DNA of 64,000 nt. It comes from Chthoniobacterales bacterium. Lineage in GTDB: Bacteria > Verrucomicrobiota > Verrucomicrobiia > Chthoniobacterales > UBA10450. A program made the position numbers and the translations under genes. Under the pieces are notes generated by a model. It saw nothing but the letters and a program-made list of their open reading frames with translations. It did no database searches and was not told where the DNA came from. The stretch is from positions 50,012 through 114,011 of the forward strand of contig JACDGS010000008.1 of NCBI GenBank assembly GCA_013821455.1, in the 5' to 3' direction. Every line of letters begins with the position of its first letter. Position 1 is the stretch's first letter. Shown piece by piece: positions 56,129-64,000 of the stretch.

Positions 56129-56659
56129 TTAGTCAGCGCTAACTCCTCGCGGACGACCAAGTGCGAGTAACTCTAGCTCGGGCTCACTGGTGGATAGACG
56201 GATCTTTCGCTCGAAGGAAAGCCCTAGCTTTTGCAGGAGGCGAATGGAAGCCGTGTTCCGGGGCGAAACGATGGCGATGATGCGCGGGAGGTCCGCGACT
56301 TTCCAGCCATAATCCACTACTGCGGCAGCAGCCTCGAAGGCAAAGCCACGCCCCCAGAAACGCTCCAGAAAGCTAAAACCAAGATCGACATCCTCAAGGG
56401 TGTCGCGCTTGATCAATCCGCAGATGCCGATCGCTTCGGACGTTTCCTTTAACTCTACCAACCACACACCATATGCTTGAGATTGATACTTGGACGTGAT
56501 TCGCTCGCGCAGATAAGTCTGTGCTTCGGCTACGGTGCGAACTCCGCGGTCCGCCACATGCCGGATAAACGCTGGTTCGTTGAGCGACTCCAGCATAAAT
56601 GCCGCGTCGCTCTCTTCCATTTCGCGCAGCCGCAAACGTTCGGTGACTAACTTAGTCAT
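56129..56659 (-). CDS. GNAT family N-acetyltransferase (RimJ/RimL type)
   Basis: The 176-residue protein starts TKLVTERLRLREMEESDAAFMLESLNEPAF, typical for this acetyltransferase group, and has VDLGFSFLERFWGRGFAFEAAAAVVDYG with the acetyl-CoA binding loop, then PRNTASIRLLQKLGLSFE. It acetylates an unknown amine (protein N-terminus or small molecule) in the cytosol. Codon use is less GC-biased than in the adjacent genes, and no exact genome word lies inside, so it may have been gained later. Confidence 0.92.
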   Translation of the reverse strand: MTKLVTERLRLREMEESDAAFMLESLNEPAFIRHVADRGVRTVAEAQTYLRERITSKYQSQAYGVWLVELKETSEAIGICGLIKRDTLEDVDLGFSFLERFWGRGFAFEAAAAVVDYGWKVADLPRIIAIVSPRNTASIRLLQKLGLSFERKIRLSTSEPELELLALGRPRGVSAD

Positions 56660-56758
56660 CGCTACTCATAACATGACTTATATGCCCTAGCGCTAACCCC
56701 CGGTGACTTCTTTTTGGCCGACGCTACAATTTCCCGCGCCTAACGCTATGGTCTGGCT

Positions 56759-57604
56759 ATGAGTGAACAAAACTTCCTGCGCGGCGCGCGCGTTTATCTT
56801 TCCGGCCCGATGGATTTCGTCGGTTCGCGGGAGGATGAGAAGAAGCTGGGTTGGCGTAATCGCGTCGGTGATTTTCTGCGCGCACAGGGAGCTATCGTCT
56901 TCGATCCCTGGTTTAAACCGGGAGTGCGCGGCGCGCAGCATTATGGAATCGAGGATGTGCATTCGATAGACGTGCGCGAGGAGTGGACCTTCGATCAAGG
57001 TCAGGCGGGCGACGAAAAGCGTTCGGAGTGCGCGGAGAAGTTTTGGGAAACGCTGCACATCGATTTGCGCATGGTCGATACGAGCGACTTCACCATCGCC
57101 TATGTCCCGACGAATATTTACAGCGTCGGCACGGTGCACGAGATCGTCCTCTCGCGCCTGCAATGGAAGCCGGTGCTTTTCGTTAGTCCGCCGGTTATCT
57201 TTCCCGCGCTCGATCTTTTACGCGCCCATCTCGAAGAACGAAAAGACCTGCATGCTTTGCAGCTACTTGCTCGGCTTACTTCCGATGTGCCAATCAAGCC
57301 CAACCCGCGTGGCGTCCCAAGTCTCTGGTATATGCCGCTGGTCGGCAGCGGCAGTTTTTTCGACGGCTTCGGCTTCGCCGATTATCGGGAAAAATTTGGC
57401 TGGGACTCGATCCCGCTCGATGCGCAGGAAAGCGCAGGCCCGCCGCAAAATCCGCTTCTTCCTTTCCTGGAAAAATTGACCCGCAACATTCCGCTCCGCT
57501 GGGACAACCGACTGAAGAAATACGTTCCTAACGACGATTGGCTGCTCTGGGATCTGGACCAGCCGGTGCGGGGCGAGACCGTGCGCGACGCGCATGCACC
57601 GTAG
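56759..57604 (+). CDS. nucleoside 2-deoxyribosyltransferase-like protein
   Basis: The N-terminal half reads RGARVYLSGPMDF...RVGDFLRAQGAIVFDPW, LHIDLRMVDTSDFTIAYVPTNIYSVGTVHEIVLSRLQWKPVLFVSP, with the pattern of the 2-deoxyribosyltransferase-like fold (SGPM, D...D.. and GT.HEI). Known members move deoxyribose or remove bases from nucleotides. The C-terminal third (about 180-281) is an added, unrecognised region rich in Trp and Asp. It has a genome word variant near its end and an 18-mer copy downstream. Confidence 0.8.
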   Translation: MSEQNFLRGARVYLSGPMDFVGSREDEKKLGWRNRVGDFLRAQGAIVFDPWFKPGVRGAQHYGIEDVHSIDVREEWTFDQGQAGDEKRSECAEKFWETLHIDLRMVDTSDFTIAYVPTNIYSVGTVHEIVLSRLQWKPVLFVSPPVIFPALDLLRAHLEERKDLHALQLLARLTSDVPIKPNPRGVPSLWYMPLVGSGSFFDGFGFADYREKFGWDSIPLDAQESAGPPQNPLLPFLEKLTRNIPLRWDNRLKKYVPNDDWLLWDLDQPVRGETVRDAHAP

Positions 57605-57629
57605 CTGCGAACATTCGCTGACTCGCGCA

Positions 57630-57647
57630 GTCCTTTACTCGTTAGGC
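57630..57647 (+). repeat. extended 18-bp form of the genome word (copy 3, inverted)
   Basis: GTCCTTTACTCGTTAGGC is the reverse complement of the 18-mer at 30617 and 34133, with no mismatch. It lies 26 bp after the stop of the deoxyribosyltransferase-like gene. Confidence 0.85.
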
Positions 57648-57778
57648 TAGGTATCCACGCTAGCCTTTGGCAATGGGCCGGTTGATTCGAATTAACCCGC
57701 GGCCCGAGTCTGCAGAAAGCGCACTGCAATTCTCGCCTGCGGAGATTATCCTGAGCGGTTCCGTTCAGCAGCAACTCC

Positions 57779-58942
57779 GTGGAAAAATTCGACGTTATCG
57801 TACTTGGCGGCGGCGCCGCCGGCTTGATGTGCGCCTGCATTGCCGGCCGGCGCGGACGCCGCGTCGCCCTGCTCGAACACAACGCGCGCGTCGGGCTGAA
57901 GATTGCTATTTCCGGTGGTGGCCGCTGCAATTTTACCAATCTCCAGGCCGCCCCGGAAAATTTCCTTTCCGCGCATCCGCGTTTCTGTGCCTCGGCCCTC
58001 GCGCGTTACACGCCAAACGACTTCATTGGGCTGGTCGAGAAACACCGCATTCCTTATCACGAGAAGAAATGGGGCCAGCTCTTTTGCGATTTCAGCTCGC
58101 GCCAAATCATCGAAATGCTTCTCGCCGAATGTGCGATCGCCGAAGTCGACGTGCGCTGCGGCTGCCGCGTAAAATCGGTCGAGAAAGGCGAACGCTTTTC
58201 GTTAGGCACGAACTGCGGCGAGATGGAGTGCGACGCGCTCGTCATTGCCACCGGCGGCCTCTCTTTCGCGAAACTCGGCGCCTCGGATTTTGGCTATCGG
58301 ATCGCGGAACAATTCGGTCTGAAGATATGCGCGACCTGGCCCGGTTTGGTTCCGCTCACGTTAGGCGGAGATGAAGATTTGGCAGAGTTGAGCGGCGTCT
58401 CGCTGCCTGTGGTCGCGCGAACCAACGGCGCTTCTTTCGAGGAGGCTATGCTTATCACACATCGCGGTTTGAGCGGCCCGGCGATTTTGCAGATCTCGTC
58501 CTACTGGCGCGAGGCGGAAAAGATCACGCTCGATCTTCTCCCCGATCATCCGAAGGATGATTGGCTGCTGGCGCAGCGCAGCTCGAAATGGACAGCCCAG
58601 ACTTTGCTGGAGCGTATGTGGCCGGCGCGATTCGCCGCGGCTTGGTGCGCGCGGCACGCTCCGCCCAAAGCTCTCGCGCAGCTTTCCCACAACGAGCTGT
58701 CCGAGCTCGCGCATCGCGTCCATCACTGGATCATTTCGCCTAACGACACCGAAGGTTATCCCAAAGCAGAGGTCACCGTCGGTGGCGTGGATACGAGCGA
58801 GCTTTCCTCGAGAACGATGGAAGCGCGACGCGTACCGGGTCTCTACTTCATCGGCGAAGTGGTGGACGTGACCGGCTGGCTCGGGGGCTACAATTTTCAA
58901 TGGGCCTGGGCCAGCGGGCACGCTGCCGGAGAAGTCGCCTAA
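57779..58942 (+). CDS. HI0933/YhiN-family FAD-dependent oxidoreductase
   Basis: A 387-residue flavoprotein with FAD motif GGGAAGLM at residues 10-17, GLKIAISGGGRCNFTN (the hallmark of the HI0933/YhiN group), LVIATGGLSFAKLGASDFGY and the C-terminal GLYFIGEVVDVTGWLGGYNFQWAWASGHAAG. The family is conserved but its reaction is not settled. It starts at GTG 57779. The stop codon TAA lies in a genome word (58937-58945). Confidence 0.92.
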   Translation: MEKFDVIVLGGGAAGLMCACIAGRRGRRVALLEHNARVGLKIAISGGGRCNFTNLQAAPENFLSAHPRFCASALARYTPNDFIGLVEKHRIPYHEKKWGQLFCDFSSRQIIEMLLAECAIAEVDVRCGCRVKSVEKGERFSLGTNCGEMECDALVIATGGLSFAKLGASDFGYRIAEQFGLKICATWPGLVPLTLGGDEDLAELSGVSLPVVARTNGASFEEAMLITHRGLSGPAILQISSYWREAEKITLDLLPDHPKDDWLLAQRSSKWTAQTLLERMWPARFAAAWCARHAPPKALAQLSHNELSELAHRVHHWIISPNDTEGYPKAEVTVGGVDTSELSSRTMEARRVPGLYFIGEVVDVTGWLGGYNFQWAWASGHAAGEVA

Positions 58943-58996
58943 CGAATGGAGGAATTTGCGGCCGGCGCCGGCCGGAGCATCGTCAAAAAAGCAACG

Positions 58997-59680
58997 ATGA
59001 GCGAAATGATTGCGGAAAATCTTGAGCGGATTCGGGGGGAGATCACCGGAGCCGCGAAGAAGGCCGGCCGCTCGCCTAACGAGATCGAACTCGTCGCGGT
59101 CACGAAGAAGCAGGATGTGGAAAAGATCCGTGCGGCCGAAGAAGCTGGCCAGACACTTTTTGGCGAAAGCCGGGTGCAGGAGGCGCGGGCGAAAATCCCG
59201 GAGTTGCCGGCACGGTTGCGCTGGCATTTCATCGGCACCCTGCAAAAGAACAAAATCCGTCACGCCCTGCCGCTCTTCGAGCTCTTCCACAGTGTCGATT
59301 CGCTGGCACTGGCCGAAGATCTTCAGCGCGTCGCGGATGAGGCAGGCGCAAGCCCGCGCATTCTCCTGCAGGTGAATGTCGCGGGCGAGGCGAGCAAGCA
59401 CGGCTTTTCGGCGGAGATGTTGCGGCGGGATCTGGAAAGCGTCTTATCGTTAGGCCGCCTAACGATTGAAGGACTGATGACGATTCCGCCGCTCGCGCCG
59501 GAGCCGGAGGATTCGCGCTCCTATTTCGCGGCCCTGCGCGAGCTGCGTGATGATTTGGAGAAGGAATTCGACCTCCAACTGCCGCAACTTTCGATGGGCA
59601 TGAGTGGCGACTTCGCGGTCGCGATCGAGGAAGGCGCGACCTTGGTGCGGGTGGGGACAGCTATTTTCGGGAGTCGTTAG
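58997..59680 (+). CDS. yggS: YggS-family PLP homeostasis protein
   Basis: The PLP-binding Lys lies in LVAVTKKQ (Lys37 from the ATG at 58997), and GESRVQEARAK, WHFIGTLQKNKIRHAL, HSVDS, LLQVNVAGEASKHGF and LSMGMSGDFAVAIEEGATLVRVGTAIFG follow. YggS binds PLP without known catalysis and keeps B6 vitamers balanced. The ATG at 58946, 51 bp upstream, is an alternative start. An inverted pair of genome words (59447-59465) encodes SLGRLTI, and the stop is in another word (59674). Confidence 0.95.
   Translation: MSEMIAENLERIRGEITGAAKKAGRSPNEIELVAVTKKQDVEKIRAAEEAGQTLFGESRVQEARAKIPELPARLRWHFIGTLQKNKIRHALPLFELFHSVDSLALAEDLQRVADEAGASPRILLQVNVAGEASKHGFSAEMLRRDLESVLSLGRLTIEGLMTIPPLAPEPEDSRSYFAALRELRDDLEKEFDLQLPQLSMGMSGDFAVAIEEGATLVRVGTAIFGSR
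59447..59465. repeat. inverted pair of the genome word inside yggS
   Basis: TCGTTAGGCCGCCTAACGA is a 19-base palindrome-like pair of the 9-mer with a single base between. Within coding DNA it encodes SLGRLT. Similar back-to-back arrangements of uptake sequences are known elsewhere, mainly at terminators. Confidence 0.9.
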
Positions 59681-59852
59681 GCTGGGGAGGACGGGTTGCT
59701 AACCCGTCGGACGTTTGGCTGCCAGCCAAACGCCCCGTCGCGGGATAGAGTCTGAGATGCCGGCATCGCGCCAAGGTTTCTCCACGCCGCTCGTCCGCAC
59801 CAGTTCGGTGCAGACTGCACCGAACGACGGGCTACCAGCCCGTCCTCCCCGG
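59681..59852. repeat. dispersed hairpin element, family B (third copy)
   Basis: Starts GCTGGGGAGGACGGGTTGCTA and ends CTACCAGCCCGTCCTCCCCG; the inner region contains the words CGTTTGGCTGCCAGCCAAACG and GTTCGGTGCAGACTGCACCGAAC as hairpins. It begins at the yggS stop codon. Confidence 0.85.
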
Positions 59853-59913
59853 ATAGGGAGATCGCGCGCAAGGTGATTGCCTCCGGTTGATCACCTTGTT
59901 AACGTGCTCGACG

Positions 59914-60225
59914 ATGCGTCTCGAGCCATCTCAGATCGAGCAGATCGGCAGCGAGCTGGCCATTCAATGGAACGACCAGAGCGAATCATTTCTGCCTCTG
60001 CGGCTTCTGCGCACCGCCTGCCCCTGCGCGGCCTGCGGGGGCGAGCCGGATGTGATGGGCGATATCGTGAGACCGGAAGTCCATTACACGCCACAAAGTT
60101 TCGATCTCGTCGGCTGGCAGATGGTCGGCGGCTACGCGCTTCAGCCGACTTGGGGCGACGGTCATAACACTGGAATCTACTCTTATCAGTATCTGCGCCG
60201 GCTCGATCCGGCGCGCTCCGCCTAA
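59914..60225 (+). CDS. DUF971 (GBBH-like N-terminal domain) protein
   Basis: The 103-residue product starting at ATG 59914 has ELAIQWNDQSESFLPLRLLRTACPCAACGGE and FDLVGWQMVGGYALQPTWGDGHNTGIYSYQYLRRL, the DUF971 pattern with Cys pairs. In other organisms this domain is linked to iron-sulphur carriers or to gamma-butyrobetaine hydroxylase. The stop TAA lies in a one-mismatch genome word (GCCTAACAA), which ends at the next gene's ATG. Confidence 0.9.
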   Translation: MRLEPSQIEQIGSELAIQWNDQSESFLPLRLLRTACPCAACGGEPDVMGDIVRPEVHYTPQSFDLVGWQMVGGYALQPTWGDGHNTGIYSYQYLRRLDPARSA

Positions 60226-60227
60226 CA

Positions 60228-60686
60228 ATGAGTCGCCGCTGGAAAATCTTTTCCCTGCTGTTTTTCTTTGCGCTCTGCGCGGCCGCTATGGTCGCGACTG
60301 AAGCGGTCCGCCGGCACACGGCGCCGCCGGCGGGGCAGGAGCTTCTGGCCGTGATTAATCGGCAGCTTTCCGCTTTCCGTGCGGCCGATTTTCGCGGCGC
60401 CTACCAGCACTCCGCCGCGGTTGTGCAGCAAAAATTCTCCCTCGTGGAATTCGAGCGGATGGTCCGGCGCGATTTCAACTCCATGACGCAGATCGGCAAG
60501 GTCGAGCTGGGGGCGATACGAGTCGATGGCGCGACCGCGTTTGCGCAGGTTTTCCTGACCGCGCCCGATGGGATAGTGCACGGCTATCTTTACAGCTTCA
60601 CAGCGGAAGGTGACGGCTGGAAAATCGACGGCGTGCAGTCGTTAGGCGTTATGCCCGCGAGACGGCCGGCTGGCCTTCGAGTCTAA
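60228..60686 (+). CDS. exported DUF4864-like protein
   Basis: The 152-residue protein has a hydrophobic N-terminal segment at residues 5-24 (signal peptide or anchor). A small alpha+beta domain follows (LLAVINRQLSAFRAADFRGAYQHSA, VEFERMVRRDFNSM, WKIDGVQSLG), like the NTF2-fold DUF4864 group. It may be periplasmic; its role is unknown. It follows the DUF971 gene closely and is probably in its operon. The end converges on manA. Confidence 0.75.
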   Translation: MSRRWKIFSLLFFFALCAAAMVATEAVRRHTAPPAGQELLAVINRQLSAFRAADFRGAYQHSAAVVQQKFSLVEFERMVRRDFNSMTQIGKVELGAIRVDGATAFAQVFLTAPDGIVHGYLYSFTAEGDGWKIDGVQSLGVMPARRPAGLRV

Positions 60687-60700
60687 CGCAGAAAAGTCGC

Positions 60701-61654
60701 CTAACGAGTCGGAAGCAGGACGCGCAGCAGGGTCGTAAACCGCGCCAAGGGTGCGAGCGGAGTATCTCCGGCGCTCGCGGGGGCGAGAAAGAAATCGCCC
60801 GGGCGCAACTGGACACTAGCCATTTCCAAGGCGCCGGTGAGACAGAAGAAAAGCGCTCCGCCGCGCCGATCGAGCGCTGGACGCGGCGCGGTGAGATCCC
60901 ATTTCTCCAGCGTGAATTCCGGGCAACGCACGAGCAGTTCACCCTCTGGCCTAACGACACCGGGCTCGAAGTCATCGAAGGCGATCGACTTCATTCCCTG
61001 CTCGAGATGCAACTCGCGTTCCCGGCCGTCGCGGTCGCGGCGGTTCCAGTCGAAGACGCGATAGGTGGTGTCGCTGTTCTGCTGGATCTCGACGATCAAA
61101 ATCCCCGGGCCGATCGCATGGAGGCGACCGCTCGGGACGAAAATAGTCTCGCCTGTTTTGATCGTTAGGCGATGCACCAGATCGGCCACCGCACCCTTGC
61201 GCAGCGCGTCCGCAAAGTCGTTCCGTTTCGTGCCGCATCGCAGACCAAACAAAAGCTCAGCGCCCGGATCGGCGGCGGCGACATACCACGCTTCGGTCTT
61301 GGGTTCGCCGCCGAGGTCCGCAGCGACTTCGGCCGATGGATGGACTTGCAGCGAAAGCTTTTCTCGCGCGTCGAGCAGCTTCGCGAGCAACGGGAATCGC
61401 GGCGTGTCGGGAACGTCATCACCGAAGATTTCCCGCCGGTGCTCGGACCAGAGCTGATGCAACGTCCGGCCGCACCAGTGGCCTTGCCTAACGACGCTCT
61501 GCGCTTCCGCGCGATCGACGATTTCCCAGGATTCGCCGATGCTTTTTCCGGGCGGAATTTTTTTCCCGAAAGCGCTCTCCAGCCGGCGTCCGCCCCAGAC
61601 GCGCTCTTGAAAAATCGGCTCGAAGAGGATCGGCGCTGACTCGGGATTTTCCAT
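60701..61654 (-). CDS. manA: class I mannose-6-phosphate isomerase
   Basis: The 317-residue protein is a short class I PMI: FQERVWGGRRL near the N-terminus, SWEIVDR, the Zn-site words KLLDAREKLSLQVHPS and KTEAWYV, and PSGRLHAIGPGILIVEIQQNSDTTYRVFDW with the later ligand and substrate residues. It interconverts mannose-6-P and fructose-6-P, giving GDP-mannose for glycans. The stop codon (TAG) lies in a genome word (60699-60707). Confidence 0.95.
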   Translation of the reverse strand: MENPESAPILFEPIFQERVWGGRRLESAFGKKIPPGKSIGESWEIVDRAEAQSVVRQGHWCGRTLHQLWSEHRREIFGDDVPDTPRFPLLAKLLDAREKLSLQVHPSAEVAADLGGEPKTEAWYVAAADPGAELLFGLRCGTKRNDFADALRKGAVADLVHRLTIKTGETIFVPSGRLHAIGPGILIVEIQQNSDTTYRVFDWNRRDRDGRERELHLEQGMKSIAFDDFEPGVVRPEGELLVRCPEFTLEKWDLTAPRPALDRRGGALFFCLTGALEMASVQLRPGDFFLAPASAGDTPLAPLARFTTLLRVLLPTR

Positions 61655-61721
61655 CGCGGCGCGGAAGGTTAGCGCGCCGCAGCCGGTTTGTCAGACCGGG
61701 TCGGCCAGATACACTGAGCGC

Positions 61722-62186
61722 TTGAAATTTGGCGCAATACTCAAGGCGTGGGGGCCGGTTCTGCTCTGGATATCGCTGATGTTTTTCGGCTCGACCGATG
61801 CGCTCTCGGCCGAGCACACCTCGCGTTTTCTCGTGCCGTTGTTGCACTGGCTGAAGCCGGATATTTCGCCGGCGGCGATCGCGCACATTCACTTTTTAGT
61901 GCGCAAGGCCGCGCACGTGACGGAATACGCGATCCTCACTGGTTTGCTTTTCCGCGCGTTGCGCGGATCGATCGACGGCTTTTGGCGGCGGGCGGCAATC
62001 GCATTAGTGCCCGCGCTTATTTTTGCGCCGACGGATGAATTCCATCAATCGTTTGTGCCTTCGCGCACGGCCTCACCGATCGATGTGCTGATCGATTATT
62101 GCGGCGCGATAATCGGTATTGTCGTTTGCCGCGCCGTCCATCTCGCCCTAACGAGTCGTAGTGGCGCGAAGTCATCTTCCGGGTAG
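61722..62186 (+). CDS. VanZ-family membrane protein
   Basis: The 154-residue protein begins with a TTG start at 61722 and has four predicted helices. The VanZ words are present: RKAAHVTEYAILTGLLFRAL and DEFHQSFVPSRTASPIDVLIDYCGAIIGI. The family includes a teicoplanin-resistance accessory protein of Gram-positive bacteria, but most members have no known role. A ribosome-binding site is not obvious. The end abuts a hairpin element. Confidence 0.88.
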   Translation: MKFGAILKAWGPVLLWISLMFFGSTDALSAEHTSRFLVPLLHWLKPDISPAAIAHIHFLVRKAAHVTEYAILTGLLFRALRGSIDGFWRRAAIALVPALIFAPTDEFHQSFVPSRTASPIDVLIDYCGAIIGIVVCRAVHLALTSRSGAKSSSG

Positions 62187-62336
62187 CGCACCCGTCGCGG
62201 GTGCTGGCGACGGTGTTCCACCGTCGCGAACTTTCGTTAGGCGGAACGTAATGGAGGTTTTTTTCGCTTAAGAAAAGTTCGTCGCGCTGAAACAGCGCGA
62301 CCAGCACGCGAGACGCATGCGCTACCCAACCGGCAA
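62182..62336. repeat. dispersed hairpin element, family C-like
   Basis: The ends GGGTAGCGCACCCG and ATGCGCTACCC are inverted, and the inner words GCGACGGTGTTCCACCGTCGC and TCGCGCTGAAACAGCGCGA form hairpins. It carries a genome word at 62234-62242. The end word AGCACGCGAG also occurs in the family C element at 50.6 kb, so both may belong to one superfamily. Confidence 0.7.
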
Positions 62337-62414
62337 TCGCTACACAACGGCCTCACCTTGACCAATCCGCGATAGCCCGTAACTATTCTCTCCCTCGGCG
62401 ATCCCGTGTTTCCC

Positions 62415-62488
62415 GGGCCTGTAGCTCAGCTGGTTAGAGCATGCGCTTGATAAGCGCAGGGTCAAAGGTTCAAATCCTTTCAGGCCCA
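62415..62488 (+). tRNA. tRNA-Ile (anticodon GAT)
   Basis: The 74-nt gene has acceptor stem GGGCCTG/CAGGCCC, a D-arm with AGCTCAGCTGGTTAGAGC, the anticodon stem TGCGC/GCGCA with loop TTGATAA (anticodon GAT at 62449-62451), and the T-arm AAAGGTTCAAATCCTTT. The discriminator base is A; CCA is not encoded exactly. It is not in an rRNA operon here. Confidence 0.96.
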
Positions 62489-62532
62489 CCCATCGCGCGA
62501 CGGTTCCGATTTCTCTCCGCTGCGGCGCGTGT

Positions 62533-63933
62533 ATGGTCACGTCCGTCGTGAAATATTTTCCTGTTCTCGCTGCGTTCTGCGTTGTCTCTCTTCCGCTCGC
62601 GCGCGCCGCGGAGACTTCGCCCGCTCCTGCGGCGCCGACCGTTTCCGTGCGGCCGCTCGATTTTCAGCACGAGACTCTGCCTAACGGACTCGAGGTTTAC
62701 AGCGTCGAGGATCATGCCAGTCCGACGGTCGCGGTGCAGGTCTGGTATCACGTCGGCTCCAAAGACGATCCGCAGGGACGCAGCGGTTTCGCGCACCTTT
62801 TTGAGCACATGATGTTCAAGGGCAACGAACGTCTGAAGGAGGATACGTTCGATGATTTGACGGAAAATATCGGCGGCGAGAACAACGCTTTCACCGCCGA
62901 TGACATGACGGTTTATCACGAGGTCGTGCCGTCGAATTATCTCAACCCGATCCTCTGGGCGGAAGCCGAGCGGATGTCATCGCTTGCGCTGAATGAGGCG
63001 AATTTTCATTCCGAGCGCGATGTGGTGAAAGAAGAATATCGACAGCGGATTTCCGCCAACCCTTACGGCGATTTCTATCTCGATACGATCCGGGATTCTT
63101 TCTCGGTCCATCCTTACAAACGTCCGGGCATCGGCAGCATTGCGGAGCTCGATGCCTCGAGCCTGTCGGAAGTACGTGCCTTTCACTCTACTTTCTATCG
63201 ACCTGATAATGCGACTCTCATCGTCGTAGGCGACTTTTCGCCTAACGAACTTAAGTCATGGGTCCAAAAATATTTCGGCGAGATCAAGAAACCTTCCGAC
63301 AAGATCCCGCGCGTAACCGCAAAAGAGCCGCCACGCAAAGAAGACAAAAAGCTGGTGGAGTACAGCCCGAAAGCGCCGCTGCCAGGGCTGGCGCTGACGT
63401 ATCTCGCGCCTTCGATCCGGAGCGATGATGCGCCGGCGTTGCAGCTCGCAGATGAGATATTGGCCGGCGGCGAATCTTCGCGATTGTATCAGGCGCTTGT
63501 TTACCAGCAGCAAATCGCGCAACGCGTCAGTTTCGATTCCGACATGAAGGAGGATCTCGGGTTGATCACGGTGCGCATGATTCTAGCCAGCGGAAAGTCG
63601 CCCGCGGAAGCGGAGAAAGCACTCGACGAACAGATCGACAAAGTGCTGAAGGATGGAGTGACGGAAGCGGAGCTGAACAAGGCGAAGAATCGTTTTCTCA
63701 CGGGAAAGCTGCTCGAGCTGGAGACGAATAACGGCAAAGCCAGCGCGCTCGGCGAGGCCGCCGTGCTCTACGGCGATCCGCAACATGTGAATACCGGATT
63801 GGGGAGGTTGCAGGCGGTCACCGCGGAACAGGTGAAGGCGGCGCTCGGCCACTACATCTCCGGGAAAAAGAAAGTGCTGATCGAGTATTTGCCGGCAGCG
63901 ATGAAATCCGCGACGCCGAAGACGAAGTCCTAA
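62533..63933 (+). CDS. exported M16-family zinc peptidase
   Basis: The 466-residue protein starts with a signal peptide (to about residue 26, SLPLARAAE). It has the inverted zinc motif HLFEH in GFAHLFEHMMFKGNERL and the downstream ENNAFTADDMTVYHE and EAERMSSLALNE words of the pitrilysin/processing-peptidase family. The C-terminal half is the non-catalytic partner domain. Many such genes are followed by a second M16 gene; here a family A repeat begins 33 bp after the stop, and no second gene is visible before the window end. Confidence 0.93.
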   Translation: MVTSVVKYFPVLAAFCVVSLPLARAAETSPAPAAPTVSVRPLDFQHETLPNGLEVYSVEDHASPTVAVQVWYHVGSKDDPQGRSGFAHLFEHMMFKGNERLKEDTFDDLTENIGGENNAFTADDMTVYHEVVPSNYLNPILWAEAERMSSLALNEANFHSERDVVKEEYRQRISANPYGDFYLDTIRDSFSVHPYKRPGIGSIAELDASSLSEVRAFHSTFYRPDNATLIVVGDFSPNELKSWVQKYFGEIKKPSDKIPRVTAKEPPRKEDKKLVEYSPKAPLPGLALTYLAPSIRSDDAPALQLADEILAGGESSRLYQALVYQQQIAQRVSFDSDMKEDLGLITVRMILASGKSPAEAEKALDEQIDKVLKDGVTEAELNKAKNRFLTGKLLELETNNGKASALGEAAVLYGDPQHVNTGLGRLQAVTAEQVKAALGHYISGKKKVLIEYLPAAMKSATPKTKS

Positions 63934-63965
63934 TGAAAATTTTCCATTTGCCTAACGACGCCACC

Positions 63966-64000
63966 TGTCATCCCGAGCGGAGTGGAGTGGAGCGCAACGG
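63966..64000. repeat. dispersed hairpin element, family A (partial, at window edge)
   Basis: The left end TGTCATCCCGAGCGGAG of another family A copy begins here and continues out of the window. An exact genome word lies just before it (63950-63958). Confidence 0.8.

Noticed and set aside
63933..64000. ATG overlapping the M16 peptidase stop as start of a second M16 gene
   Set aside because: The frame runs straight into a genome word and a family A repeat with no signal peptide, so it is unlikely to be a gene start.

Overview
This window is a GC-rich, densely packed bacterial chromosome segment. The gene content suggests a soil-type Verrucomicrobiota, perhaps Chthoniobacterales. The pointers are an ECF sigma factor followed by zinc-ribbon Ser/Thr kinases, a GH18-deacetylase-GT2 fusion protein, and many GC-rich hairpin repeats. 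This assignment is inference; there is no rRNA or other marker gene in the window to confirm it.

Layout. Positions 1-4.9 kb (minus strand) hold an AttH/CrtC-like secreted protein, cut by the window edge, translationally coupled to a double-FtsX ABC permease, followed by a phospholipase D-like protein. Positions 5.2-29.3 kb form an accessory block rich in small enzymes: alpha/beta hydrolases, metallo-beta-lactamase-fold proteins, SDR oxidoreductases and a PPOX protein. Its centre is a tightly overlapping operon encoding a cobalt transporter and a three-gene, split-beta, cobalt-type nitrile hydratase / thiocyanate hydrolase-like enzyme. After these come Dps, an ECF sigma factor coupled to two tandem giant Ser/Thr kinases, a group-2-type sigma-70 factor, and a NarL-type histidine kinase with a frameshifted response regulator. 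A tRNA-Lys gene sits at the right edge of this block.

Positions 29.6-64 kb look like core chromosome. They hold NAD synthetase, a secreted BNR-repeat protein, FabG, a split IcmF-type acyl-CoA mutase (B12 domain plus G-protein chaperone, then the mutase), a PNAG-like exopolysaccharide fusion enzyme with a GH26 lipoprotein, and an acyl-CoA dehydrogenase. They continue with a SCOT-type CoA transferase, a methylcitrate-cycle set (PrpD-like, PrpB, PrpC), a PaaI thioesterase, YggS, ManA, VanZ, tRNA-Ile and an M16 peptidase. Together these suggest use of propionate or branched-chain acyl-CoA, with B12-dependent isomerisation and methylcitrate entry to central metabolism.

The most striking feature is not a gene. 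The 9-mer TCGTTAGGC (reverse complement GCCTAACGA) occurs about 79 times by hand count, where roughly 0.5 would be expected by chance. It has no strong strand bias, lies inside genes and between them, supplies the stop codon of at least nine genes, and is several-fold rarer in the 3.6-29.6 kb accessory block than on either side. It behaves like a DNA-uptake-type or other genome-wide signature word. There are also several families of dispersed hairpin (REP/MITE-like) elements, and three genes broken by single-base changes in short homopolymer runs.
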